From assembly GCF_030397665.1 (NCBI RefSeq), contig NZ_JAPUBT010000002.1:281383-345382 (forward strand): 64,000 bases of DNA, given 5' to 3'. Made by a program: the position numbers and the translations under genes. The stretch is from Janthinobacterium sp. SUN073. Lineage in GTDB: Bacteria; Pseudomonadota; Gammaproteobacteria; Burkholderiales; Burkholderiaceae_D. The notes under the pieces are model-generated. The model had not been told where the DNA came from. It searched no databases and saw only the letters and a list, made by a program, of their open reading frames with translations. The first letter of the stretch is position 1, and each line of letters starts with the position of its first letter. Shown piece after piece: positions 1 through 7,685 of the stretch.

Positions 1-265
1 TGTGGGCTTCAAGAAAAACCTGATCCGCAAGACCATGGAAGCGCAAGTGCAATTGCCTGATGCCGTCTGGAACCAGTTGCTGGCGGCATGGATCATTTTC
101 TTTGGCGCCATCGGCGCGCTCAATTTGTTCGTCGCCTTCGTGCTGTACAAGGGCGACATGGCCGCCTGGGTCAGTTTTAAAGCGTTTGGCGCGACGGGCA
201 TCTTCTTTGCCTTCATCGTGGCGCAAACCCTGTTCCTCGCCAAACATATCAAGGAAGACGCATGA
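1..265 (+). CDS. yciB: Septation protein A (YciB/IspZ family), C-terminal part
   Basis: The reading frame is already open at the first base, so the start lies upstream of the window. The visible 87 residues hold at least two membrane segments (around WNQLLAAWIIFFGAIGALNL and the FGATGIFFAFIVAQTLFL stretch) and end in a short basic-acidic tail, as YciB proteins do. YciB is an inner-membrane protein involved in cell-envelope integrity and septation. The stop codon overlaps the bolA start (ATGA), so the two are translationally coupled, a common order in this bacterial family. Confidence 0.9.
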   Translation, partial: VGFKKNLIRKTMEAQVQLPDAVWNQLLAAWIIFFGAIGALNLFVAFVLYKGDMAAWVSFKAFGATGIFFAFIVAQTLFLAKHIKEDA

Positions 266-564
266 TGAATACCACCACCGAGAATACTTCGCCGGAGACG
301 CGCATGCAGCGCATTCGTACCCGCCTGGAAACGGCACTTTCACCTCTGGAATGCGTGCTGGAAGACGACTCGGCGCGCCACCGGGGCCATGCGGGCGCCG
401 CCTCGGGCGGAGGTCATTACAATCTACGCATTATTTCTAGTCAATTTGAGGGGCTCAGGCTCGTCATGCGCCATCGACTGGTGTATGATTCCGTGCACGA
501 TATGATGCATAATGAGATACATGCATTGGCGATTGTGGCCCTGGCGCCGTCCGAAGTAGTGTAA
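262..564 (+). CDS. BolA family protein
   Basis: A 100-residue protein with the BolA pattern: an N-terminal helix (RMQRIRTRLETAL), a central GGHYNLRIISSQFEG strand region, and the C-terminal VYDSVHDMMHNEIHALAIVAL helix-strand that is the family signature. BolA proteins partner with monothiol glutaredoxins, bind [2Fe-2S] clusters and affect morphology and stress responses. The ATG at 262 overlaps the yciB stop; a second ATG at 265 is also possible. The stretch around residues 38-52 is glycine-rich and looser than in E. coli BolA, so it may belong to the BolA/IbaG side of the family. Confidence 0.88.
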   Translation: MMNTTTENTSPETRMQRIRTRLETALSPLECVLEDDSARHRGHAGAASGGGHYNLRIISSQFEGLRLVMRHRLVYDSVHDMMHNEIHALAIVALAPSEVV

Positions 565-648
565 GGATGGCGTTTTGGTGTACCCGAGCCATGTTATCAA
601 TTTCTTTCCATGCGTTTTTTACGAAACTTTCCCTAACAGGATTTAATA

Positions 649-1428
649 ATGACTTTTAAGCCAGCCCGCTTGCTGATCGCACTACTCGCCGTTGTCGCGG
701 TACCTGTTTTTGCGCAAAATATTGCCGTTGTTAATGGCAAGCCTATCCCATCGTCGCGCGTTGATGCAGTCGTCAAGCAAGTCGTCGCCCAAGGCCAGCA
801 ACCGGATTCGCCGCAATTGCGCGAAATGATCAAGAAGGACTTGATCGGCCGTGAAGTGCTGATGCAAGAAGCGGAAAACAAAGGTTTCGGTAAAGATGCA
901 GCCGTCAAGCAGCAAATCGAGAACGCACGGCAAGCCATCGTCATCAACGCCCTGGTCGGCGACTACCTGAAAAAGAACCCCGTCAACGACGCTGAAATCA
1001 AGGCCGAATACGACAAGTTCGTAGCCCAGACGGGCGACAAGGAATACCACGTGCGCCACATCCTGGTGGCCACCGAAGCGGAAGCGAAAGACATCATCGC
1101 CAAGGTGAAAGGCGGCGCCAAGTTCGAGGACCTGGCCAAGCAATCGAAAGATGCCGGTTCGGCCGACAATGGCGGCGACCTGGACTGGGCAGCCCCATCG
1201 TCCTTCCCGAAAGTGTTCTCCGACGCCTTCGTGAAGCTGCAAAAAGGCCAAGTCACCGACACCCCGGTGCAAACGCCTAACGGCTTCCACGTGATCAAGC
1301 TGGACGACACCCGCGCGGCCAAGCTGCCGACCCTGGAAGAAGTCAAGCCACAGATCGCCGAGGCGCTGCAACAAAAGAAACTGCAAGCGTATCAGGAAGA
1401 AATGATCAAAAAAGCGAAAGTTCAGTAA
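649..1428 (+). CDS. Exported peptidyl-prolyl cis-trans isomerase (parvulin), copy 1
   Basis: A 259-residue protein with a signal peptide (basic FKPAR, hydrophobic core, cleavage near VFAQ), an N-terminal SurA/PrsA-like chaperone segment (residues 25-125) and one parvulin domain from about 130 to 225 (YHVRHILVATEAEAKDI, then NGGDLDW and GFHVIKLDD). It should act in the periplasm as a folding catalyst for outer-membrane or secreted proteins. A plausible ribosome site (AGGATTT) lies just before the ATG. A closely similar paralogue follows directly, so this is a tandem duplication. Confidence 0.93.
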   Translation: MTFKPARLLIALLAVVAVPVFAQNIAVVNGKPIPSSRVDAVVKQVVAQGQQPDSPQLREMIKKDLIGREVLMQEAENKGFGKDAAVKQQIENARQAIVINALVGDYLKKNPVNDAEIKAEYDKFVAQTGDKEYHVRHILVATEAEAKDIIAKVKGGAKFEDLAKQSKDAGSADNGGDLDWAAPSSFPKVFSDAFVKLQKGQVTDTPVQTPNGFHVIKLDDTRAAKLPTLEEVKPQIAEALQQKKLQAYQEEMIKKAKVQ

Positions 1429-1440
1429 GAACTGACCTCC

Positions 1441-1462
1441 CCGGCGCCCTTTTCGGCGCCGG
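1441..1462 (+). terminator. GC hairpin between the two parvulin genes
   Basis: CCGGCGCC (1441-1448) pairs perfectly with GGCGCCGG (1455-1462) across a 6-base loop. No T-run follows, so it may be a weak terminator or an mRNA-stabilising hairpin that separates expression of the two copies. Confidence 0.45.
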
Positions 1463-1539
1463 TCGTGTATTCTGCGCCTGAATGCGCACTGCGCGACAGT
1501 CGCGCGTATCGATTTTTAGTATATTTATTAGGAATAAAC

Positions 1540-2316
1540 ATGATTTTGAAGCCAGCCCGCCTGATCTTAGCCCTGGTCGCCGTCGTCGCGATCCCTGCAT
1601 TCGCGCAAAACGTCGCCACCGTGAATGGCAAGGCCATCCCATCGTCGCGCGTTGACCAGGTCGTCAAGCAAGTCGTCGCCCAAGGCAAGCAAGCCGATTC
1701 GCCGCAATTGCGCGAAGCCATCAAGAAAGACCTGATCGGCCGTGAAGTGCTGATCCAGGAAGCCGACAAGCAAGGCTACGGCACGCGTGCGGAAGTCAAG
1801 TCGCAGATCGACAATGCCCGTCAAAGCATCATCATCAACGCCCTGCTGGCCGACTACGTCAAGAAGAACCCTGTCAAGGACGCTGAAATCAAGGCCGAGT
1901 ACGACAAGTTCAAGGCACAGGCGGGCGACAAGGAATACCATGCACGCCACATCCTGGTGGCCACCGAAGCGGAAGCGAAAGACATCATCGCCAAGCTGAA
2001 AGGCGGCGCCAAGTTCGAAGAACTGGCGAAAGTATCGAAAGACGGTTCCGCAGCCAATGGCGGCGACCTGGACTGGGCTAGCCCAGCTTCGTACGTGAAG
2101 CCATTCTCCGACGCCATGGTCGCCCTGAAACCAGGCCAGATCACGCAAACGCCCGTGCAATCGCAATTCGGCTTCCACGTGATCAAGCTGGAAGAAACCC
2201 GTCCGACGAAGCTGCCGTCACTGGAAGAAGTCAAGGGCCAAGTGGCTGAATCGCTGCAACAGAAGAAACTCGCCGCCTACCGCGACGAACTCATGAAGAA
2301 GGCAAAAGTCCAGTAA
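1540..2316 (+). CDS. Exported peptidyl-prolyl cis-trans isomerase (parvulin), copy 2
   Basis: A 258-residue paralogue of the preceding gene with the same layout: signal peptide ending near AFAQ, chaperone segment, and a parvulin domain with YHARHILVATEAEAKDI and GFHVIKLEE. I start it at the ATG at 1540 because an AGGAA ribosome site sits just upstream and the signal peptide then begins correctly; the frame stays open upstream to 1465 but that extension is not protein-like. Differences from copy 1 cluster in the middle of the chaperone segment (residues 65-80) and in the parvulin loop (ASPASYVKPFSDAM). A strong terminator follows. Confidence 0.93.
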   Translation: MILKPARLILALVAVVAIPAFAQNVATVNGKAIPSSRVDQVVKQVVAQGKQADSPQLREAIKKDLIGREVLIQEADKQGYGTRAEVKSQIDNARQSIIINALLADYVKKNPVKDAEIKAEYDKFKAQAGDKEYHARHILVATEAEAKDIIAKLKGGAKFEELAKVSKDGSAANGGDLDWASPASYVKPFSDAMVALKPGQITQTPVQSQFGFHVIKLEETRPTKLPSLEEVKGQVAESLQQKKLAAYRDELMKKAKVQ

Positions 2317-2331
2317 TATCGGATGAAGATG

Positions 2332-2359
2332 AAAAGGCGCTCCATGGAGCGCCTTTTTT
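2332..2359 (+). terminator. Rho-independent terminator after parvulin copy 2
   Basis: GGCGCTCCATGGAGCGCC (2336-2353) is fully self-complementary, flanked by an A-run and followed by six T residues. It is a textbook intrinsic terminator and may work in both directions. Confidence 0.88.
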
Positions 2360-2374
2360 ACGCCTGGAGATGCC

Positions 2375-3055
2375 ATGAACCTACATGAAGAATTAAGAAT
2401 CGCACTCGAAGCGGCTGCCGAACCGGGCCGCACGGCGCCCATGCAGGCCTATATGCGCGACCAGTTCGTGTTCCTGGGCGTGGCGGCGCCACAGCGCCGG
2501 CTGGCCGCCAGGGACTTGCTGGCGGGCTTGAAGGGTATCGATGCCGGGACGCTGCTGGAGCATGTGCAGCGGCTGTGGCAGCAGCCGGAACGCGAATACC
2601 AGCACGTGGCGCTCGACATGCTGGATATGCACCGGCGTCAGCTGAACATCGCTCACCTCCCCGCCCTGCTGGCACTGGCGCACCAGCGCGCGTGGTGGGA
2701 TAGCGTGGACGGCATGGCGGGCATCGTGGGCGACGTGCTGCTGGCGGAACACAGGCGCGGCGGCGACGGCCATGCGCACATGAGTGACGCCTTGCGCCAC
2801 ACGGATTTCTGGCTGCGCCGCATCGCCATGCTGCACCAGCTGGGCTGGCGCGCCGACACGGATGCCGTCTGGCTATTCGACGCGGCCCTGGCGCTGGCCC
2901 ATGAAGACGAGTTTTTCATCCGCAAGGCCATCGGCTGGGCCTTGCGCGATTACGCGCGCCACGCCCCCGAAGCCGTAACGGCGTTTGCCAACGCGCACCG
3001 CCAGCAGCTCTCCACGCTCAGCTACCGCGAAGCGCTGAAGCACCAGCCACCTTGA
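2375..3055 (+). CDS. DNA alkylation repair protein (AlkD-like HEAT-repeat glycosylase)
   Basis: A 226-residue, helix-rich protein with the AlkD-family pattern: FLGVAAPQRR near the N-terminus, REYQHVALDML, a tryptophan-aspartate pair WWDSVDGMAG, and the signature DEFFIRKAIGWALRDYARHAPE at about residues 172-193. AlkD proteins excise bulky or cationic N3- and N7-alkylated purines using a HEAT-like fold. The aspartate of WWDSVD matches the catalytic Asp region of AlkD. The gene's 3' end overlaps the convergent TetR gene by 38 bases. Confidence 0.9.
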   Translation: MNLHEELRIALEAAAEPGRTAPMQAYMRDQFVFLGVAAPQRRLAARDLLAGLKGIDAGTLLEHVQRLWQQPEREYQHVALDMLDMHRRQLNIAHLPALLALAHQRAWWDSVDGMAGIVGDVLLAEHRRGGDGHAHMSDALRHTDFWLRRIAMLHQLGWRADTDAVWLFDAALALAHEDEFFIRKAIGWALRDYARHAPEAVTAFANAHRQQLSTLSYREALKHQPP

Positions 3056-3704
3056 ACGACTGGCCGCCCAACAATCGTAGCGCCGCATCGATGCGCGGCG
3101 CGGCATCCCAGGCGGGCACGGGCGCCAGCAAACCCAGCGCCATCTGCCGCAGGGGTTCTGCAATCACCATCGCCAGCAGCAAGCCGGCCAGTTCAGGCGC
3201 ATTGCTGACCGTCATGTGGCCGCACGCAGCCTGGCGAGCCAGCCACTCGGCCAGCAGGGCCGTGCCCCGCTCGATGCCGTTGCGTTGATATACAACCAGT
3301 AAATCCGCACGGGCGGGAAACTCCGTGCACAGCAGGCGAAACAGGCCGACGGCATCCGCCGTCAGCACGCGCGCCACCATCGCCTGCAAGATCTCTTTCA
3401 ATAAGGGCAGCACTTCGCCGGGCGCGGCCGCATCGTGCGCCATGGCAGGCAGGAAGGCATCCGTCCAGCCGCGCACCACCAGGGCGACCAGTTCCTCGCG
3501 GTTGGCCGCATATTGATACAGCGACTTCTTGGCCATGCCCGCGTGGCGCGCCACCGCTTCCATGGTCGTGGCCGCATAGCCTTCGTGCAGCAGCAGCCAG
3601 GTGGCCGCCTGCACGGCCGCTTCGCGCGCTTCCTCGGACGGGCGCGCAGGACGGCCCCGTCCACGCACAGCCTTGCTCTCTGTCTTGCTCTCTTCTTCCT
3701 GCAT
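3018..3704 (-). CDS. TetR family transcriptional regulator
   Basis: A 228-residue protein with a basic N-terminal tail (RGRGRPARP), a TetR helix-turn-helix at about 28-75 (GYAATTMEAVARHAGMAKKSLYQYAANREEL) and a variable ligand-binding C-terminal domain. It is divergently placed from the DAPG-hydrolase-like gene, with a perfect inverted repeat in between, so I infer that it represses that gene and perhaps itself. In Pseudomonas the TetR protein PhlH controls phlG in a comparable arrangement; orthology is not shown here. Confidence 0.9.
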   Translation of the reverse strand: MQEEESKTESKAVRGRGRPARPSEEAREAAVQAATWLLLHEGYAATTMEAVARHAGMAKKSLYQYAANREELVALVVRGWTDAFLPAMAHDAAAPGEVLPLLKEILQAMVARVLTADAVGLFRLLCTEFPARADLLVVYQRNGIERGTALLAEWLARQAACGHMTVSNAPELAGLLLAMVIAEPLRQMALGLLAPVPAWDAAPRIDAALRLLGGQSFKVAGASALRGS

Positions 3705-3754
3705 GCCGGCTCCAGGCTTGATCGATGGGCAATTTTACACTGAAACATATTTTG

Positions 3755-3784
3755 GAAACGTTGTACGTTTCTTTAATATATAAT
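3755..3784 (+). promoter_or_regulatory. Promoter with perfect inverted repeat (candidate TetR operator)
   Basis: GAAACGT (3755-3761) and ACGTTTC (3765-3771) form a perfect inverted repeat with a 3-base spacer. It lies just upstream of a consensus -10 hexamer TATAAT (3779-3784) that precedes the DAPG-hydrolase-like gene. A protein bound here would cover the -35/spacer region. A related half-site (GAAACAT, 3742-3748) lies further toward the TetR gene. Confidence 0.65.
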
Positions 3785-3811
3785 TGTCGCACCACAACAA
3801 AGGAGAACGAC

Positions 3812-4510
3812 ATGACGAAGCCTATTGAATTCCCATGGAGCATCACCAACACGGGCGACTTGCTCGACCCGTTTCCCCTGCACCTGGAAACGGGCATCAC
3901 GCGCCTGGAAGACGGTTGCCTGCTGGTGGCGGCGCGCACGGAACTGCACGGCTGCAGCGGACGCATGCTGGACTGGTGGTTTACATTTTTCGAGACGACG
4001 CAGCACATCAAGTGGTGGCATCCGCATGACCACGTGGCCCATCACGGCTGGAACAGCGCGTGGAAAAAGGGAGAAAATTATTACGGCGCCTCGATCGAGG
4101 CGGTGGAGTCCTTGGGCGACATTGCGCCCGTGAAAGCCAAGCTGAAGTTCCATGATCCGAAGGAAGTCTTTGATCCGGCACAACTGCAGCAGGCCAAGGA
4201 CAGCGGCGCCCTGTCGGCCGCCATCTGCGCGCGCATCGGCTTTGGCGACCACGTGGTGCTCGATCCGCAGGGTGATCCGCTCGACGGCGAAATGCTGCAT
4301 TTGACGCGCGACACGCCCACGGGCTGCGTGCTGCGCAGCCGCTTCTTGCTGGGCCGCAACAGCCTCGATCCCGTGCGCGACGTGCCCGACGTGCTGGGCC
4401 TCAATTTGCTGCGCCATTGCTACAGCGAATTTACCTATCTGTCGCGTTTCCTGCCGTCCTTGTACTACGGCGAGCATGCCAACGGAGAAAAGGCCCCGTT
4501 GCCCTGGTAA
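3812..4510 (+). CDS. DAPG hydrolase (PhlG)-like zinc hydrolase
   Basis: A 232-residue protein carrying the PhlG/DAPG-hydrolase family pattern: GRMLDWWFTFFETTQHIKWWH followed by HPHDH (residues 70-74), GENYYGASIEAVE, GDHVVLD, and a C-terminal HCYSEFTYLSRFLPSLY. Histidines around 70-77 and 163 and the glutamates at 96 and 206 are candidate zinc ligands, by analogy to the His-Glu-His-Glu site of PhlG. PhlG cleaves a C-C bond of 2,4-diacetylphloroglucinol; the true substrate here is unknown and could be another acylated phenolic. The start at 3812 is chosen because AAGGAG lies 7 bases upstream. Confidence 0.8.
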   Translation: MTKPIEFPWSITNTGDLLDPFPLHLETGITRLEDGCLLVAARTELHGCSGRMLDWWFTFFETTQHIKWWHPHDHVAHHGWNSAWKKGENYYGASIEAVESLGDIAPVKAKLKFHDPKEVFDPAQLQQAKDSGALSAAICARIGFGDHVVLDPQGDPLDGEMLHLTRDTPTGCVLRSRFLLGRNSLDPVRDVPDVLGLNLLRHCYSEFTYLSRFLPSLYYGEHANGEKAPLPW

Positions 4511-4516
4511 GCAGCC

Positions 4517-5410
4517 TTACAGCCGCTTGTGCATGCGCGCCAGCGGCAGTTTGATGTCATCGGGCAAGTCGAGGTGAAAATCTTCGGTGACGGCAAAACC
4601 GCTGGCCAGGTACAGCGGCACGCCGGGCAAGGTGGCGGCCAGTTCCAGTGCCGTAAAACCGGCGGCCAGCGCCTGGCGTTCGCAATGGCGCATCAGCATG
4701 CTGCCCAGGCCCTGGCGCGCGGCGCTTGGCTCGACAAAGAAGGCGCGGATGCGGCCCGGCTGGCTGGCCGGATCGAGCAACGGGTCCGGCCCGCTCTTGG
4801 CGCGGTCGGCGCCGTACAGGGTGGCACGCCGGCTCCAGCCGCCGCAGGCCAGCATGGCGCCGTCGCGCTCGATGACGAAATACGTCCGGTCAGCAACGAG
4901 CTGCGTATCGACGCCAAACACGTGGCGCGTCACGGCCTCGGCTTGTTCCTGCGTATAAAAGCCCGCGCTCAATTCCACGCCGGAACGGGCGATCAGCGCA
5001 TTCATGGCGGGCACATCGGCCGGCAGCGCCACGCGCAGGTGCGTCAAAGTGCCAAAGCTGAACCAGGCGCGGCTGATGCGGCCCCGCTCCACCTCGTACG
5101 TCGCCACCAGTTCCTGTGCCGACATGCCATCGTCCGTGTCGCCATGGACGATTTCATGATCGATCACCAGCTTGCCGCAGGCGATGCGGTTGAGCAACTG
5201 CGCCTGCGGCCGGCTAGCGGCGAAACGAGCCGTGAAGCGGGGGCCGATCTGCGCACTGCCCGTGGCCAGCAAGGTATCGGGGTGCTGGAATTGTTGCGCA
5301 TCATCGGCGTAGATGGCCAGCAAGGCGGGCACGTCGTGTTCGTTGTAGGCGTCCAATTGGGCCTGAACCACCGCCGTGGGCGAAATGCGTGTATCGTTGG
5401 CAAGCACCAT
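4517..5410 (-). CDS. SnoaL-like domain fused to a GNAT acetyltransferase
   Basis: A 297-residue two-domain protein. Residues about 8-115 look like a SnoaL/NTF2-like fold (VQAQLDAYNEHDVPALLAIYADDA, ending GRISRAWFSFG). Residues about 120-297 are a GNAT acetyltransferase with LRVALPADVPAMNALI, the beta4 region IRAFFVEPSAARQGLGSMLM (acetyl-CoA pyrophosphate loop RQGLG) and ALELAATLPGVPLYLASGF. Substrate unknown. I start it at the ATG at 5410; a TTG at 5446 would add 12 residues. It converges on the DAPG-hydrolase-like gene with a gap of only 6 bases. Confidence 0.8.
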   Translation of the reverse strand: MVLANDTRISPTAVVQAQLDAYNEHDVPALLAIYADDAQQFQHPDTLLATGSAQIGPRFTARFAASRPQAQLLNRIACGKLVIDHEIVHGDTDDGMSAQELVATYEVERGRISRAWFSFGTLTHLRVALPADVPAMNALIARSGVELSAGFYTQEQAEAVTRHVFGVDTQLVADRTYFVIERDGAMLACGGWSRRATLYGADRAKSGPDPLLDPASQPGRIRAFFVEPSAARQGLGSMLMRHCERQALAAGFTALELAATLPGVPLYLASGFAVTEDFHLDLPDDIKLPLARMHKRL

Positions 5411-5564
5411 GCGTGCACCTGTTTTAATGTAGTTGGAAAGTTGCAAAGCGTAACATTGTCGCCCCTGTCGCGGCGCGGTTTACTGCGATAATAACAAGAT
5501 TCGCCTCAAGCAGCATGTTGAGGCGTCACCAATCAATCGCACAATCGCAGCAGGAGTAAAGATC

Positions 5565-6449
5565 ATGAAATGGGAAGGCAATCGCGAAAGCGACAATGTG
5601 GAAGACCACCGTGGCGAAGGAGGCAGTGGCGGCGGTGGTGGCGGCTTTGGCGGGCGCTCGATCGGCATCGGTACCATCGTCATCGCCCTCGTCGGCTCGT
5701 ATGTGCTGGGCGTCAATCCTTTGACCTTGCTGAATCTGCTCAGCGGCGGTGGCGGCCAGGTCAGCACCCAGCAAAGCCAGTCGCCCGCGCGCCCGCCCCC
5801 GGAATCGGACGACATGGCCCGCTTCGTGAAAACCGTGCTGGCCGATACGGAAGACACGTGGGGCGCCCTGTTCAAGGCCGAAGGTGGCACCTATGTGCGC
5901 CCCAAGCTGGCGCTGTTTTCGGGCAGCATCCCCACAGCCTGCGGCACGGGCCAGAGCGCCAGCGGCCCCTTTTATTGCCCCGGCGACCAGAAAGTCTACC
6001 TGGACCTCGATTTCTTCAATCTGATGCAGCAGCGCTTCAAGGTCTCGGGCGAATTTGCCGAAGCGTATGTGATCGCGCATGAAGTGGGCCACCATGTGCA
6101 AAACCTGCTGGGCTTGTCCGAAAAGGTCGACAAGGCGCGCCGCACGCAATCGGAGCGCCAGGCCAACGCCATGTCCGTGCGCCTGGAATTGCAAGCCGAC
6201 TGCTTTGCCGGCGTATGGGCATTCCACGCGAACGCCGACCGTAAGATCCTGGAACAGGGCGATGTGGAAGCGGCCCTGAAAGCAGCCACGGCCATCGGTG
6301 ACGATGCGTTGCAGCGCCAGTCGCAAGGCCATGTCGTGCCCGACTCATTTACGCACGGCACCTCGGAACAGCGCGTGCGCTGGTTCAGCAAGGGCATCGA
6401 GAGCGGCCAGATTTCCCAGTGCAACACGTTTGAGGCGCGCCAGCTGTAA
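5565..6449 (+). CDS. ypfJ: Neutral zinc metallopeptidase (YpfJ family)
   Basis: A 294-residue protein starting MKWEGNRESDNVEDHRG, typical of the YpfJ/KPN_00809 family. It has a glycine-rich cytoplasmic stretch, one membrane segment (IGIGTIVIALVGSYVLG), then a peptidase domain with the HEVGH zinc motif at about 172-176 and the downstream LQADCFAGVWA helix that supplies the third ligand. Residues CGTGQSASGPFYCPGDQKVYLD are also conserved in the family. The natural substrate is unknown. A good ribosome site (CAGGAG) precedes the ATG. Confidence 0.92.
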   Translation: MKWEGNRESDNVEDHRGEGGSGGGGGGFGGRSIGIGTIVIALVGSYVLGVNPLTLLNLLSGGGGQVSTQQSQSPARPPPESDDMARFVKTVLADTEDTWGALFKAEGGTYVRPKLALFSGSIPTACGTGQSASGPFYCPGDQKVYLDLDFFNLMQQRFKVSGEFAEAYVIAHEVGHHVQNLLGLSEKVDKARRTQSERQANAMSVRLELQADCFAGVWAFHANADRKILEQGDVEAALKAATAIGDDALQRQSQGHVVPDSFTHGTSEQRVRWFSKGIESGQISQCNTFEARQL

Positions 6450-6460
6450 GCATGCCCAGC

Positions 6461-6488
6461 CCCCGTGCAGCCCTGCGGGCGCACGGGG
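6461..6488. terminator. Hairpin between convergent ypfJ and lipoprotein gene
   Basis: CCCCGTGC (6461-6468) pairs with GCACGGGG (6481-6488), with an inner GCCC/GGGC stem, giving a long GC-rich hairpin in the 48-base space between two convergent genes. No T-run, but the position suggests a shared bidirectional terminator. Confidence 0.55.
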
Positions 6489-6497
6489 ACGTTCCCT

Positions 6498-7577
6498 CTA
6501 CTTCAAATCGATGCGCCCGTATTGCCCATGCGTCTCGTCATCCGGCCCGGCCGCATAGAACAGCGTATTGACGGGCTGGCTGTTGAGGCCATTACCGAAG
6601 GCGATGCCCCACAAGCCATCGATCACCAGCGGCGTGCCGTCCGTCTTGAGCAGCGCACCGCCAGCGCTACCCGTGTCAGTATCATAGACATTGATCTTGC
6701 CATCGCCAAAATTACCTATCAACAACATATTGCTGGCCGTGCCGAAACCGGCCGGCGCCAGCGCCATGCCCCAGGGCGCATTCAGAGCGCCGCCGCTCAC
6801 CAGCCGCTTGATCAGTGTGCCGCCCGTGTCATACACATTGACGATACCGAGGCCGGCGCCAGCCTCTTCATCGTCGCCGCTGGCTTCCCGCTTCGCGTAC
6901 GCGACGTAGATGCGCTCGCCGATAGCCTGGATGCCGAACGGCGCATAGCCGGCCGGCAAGCTGGGGTCGCTGAACGCGCCGGGCAAGGCGACTTTGGCGA
7001 AACTGGCATCGAAGACGTCGACGCGTCCGTTGTGGAAATCGGTCGCATACAGGTAGTTGGCGTTCGCATAGCGCGAGATGGCCAGGCCCTTGTAGACGCT
7101 GCCGCCCGCGCTGCCGTCGAACACGACCACGGCCGTCGTCGGGCTGACCGTGGGCGACCAGGCGGAAATGCTGCCGCTTTCGCTGGCGAAGATGAAGGGA
7201 CTGGGCGCCGTCACGCCGTTCTGGCTCAGTTTGAAATCCTGCGTGCCGTTGAACACGATGCCGGTCGGCCCTGGCGGCGTGCTGACCACCAGCGATTGCG
7301 GCACGCCGTTGCCATCATACAAGGTGGACTTCGCCGTGCCATTCGCCACCACCCAGACGAAACCGCGTGGATTGAAGGCCACGCCCCAAGCGTTGACGAG
7401 GTTGGTGTCCGTGTGTGCGGCGGGCAAGGCGGGCGTATCGGACACGAGGCTGGTGGCCGCATAGGTGCTCGCGGCCGGCGGGCGGTGATGATGGCCTCCC
7501 CCGCAGGCAAACAGGGCAGCGGCCAGCGCGATGGCGAAACCGGTGCAGATCAGTTGCTTGATGCGGTGCGTCTCCAT
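6498..7577 (-). CDS. TIGR03118-family beta-propeller lipoprotein
   Basis: A 359-residue protein with a lipoprotein signal (hydrophobic core ending LFAC, the Cys being the lipidation site) followed by GGGHHHRPP. The rest shows NHL/propeller-like repeats: LVNAWGVAFNPRGFVWVVANGTAKSTLYDGNG, YLYATDFHNGRVDVFDASF, LNAPWGMALAPAGF and LLIGNFGDGKINVYDTDTG. This is the TIGR03118 pattern, a family without known function. The ATG at 7577 has a GAGGGGG ribosome site; the open frame upstream is not protein-like. Confidence 0.82.
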   Translation of the reverse strand: METHRIKQLICTGFAIALAAALFACGGGHHHRPPAASTYAATSLVSDTPALPAAHTDTNLVNAWGVAFNPRGFVWVVANGTAKSTLYDGNGVPQSLVVSTPPGPTGIVFNGTQDFKLSQNGVTAPSPFIFASESGSISAWSPTVSPTTAVVVFDGSAGGSVYKGLAISRYANANYLYATDFHNGRVDVFDASFAKVALPGAFSDPSLPAGYAPFGIQAIGERIYVAYAKREASGDDEEAGAGLGIVNVYDTGGTLIKRLVSGGALNAPWGMALAPAGFGTASNMLLIGNFGDGKINVYDTDTGSAGGALLKTDGTPLVIDGLWGIAFGNGLNSQPVNTLFYAAGPDDETHGQYGRIDLK

Positions 7578-7685
7578 GGCATTCCCCCTCGGCGTGATGG
7601 GCAGTGTTGTGCTGCCTGTTTTCAGGGTAGGACCTGGCCCTGCCGAATGCTTGAGGCGCGTCAAACACGACGAAAATAGGCAGTA

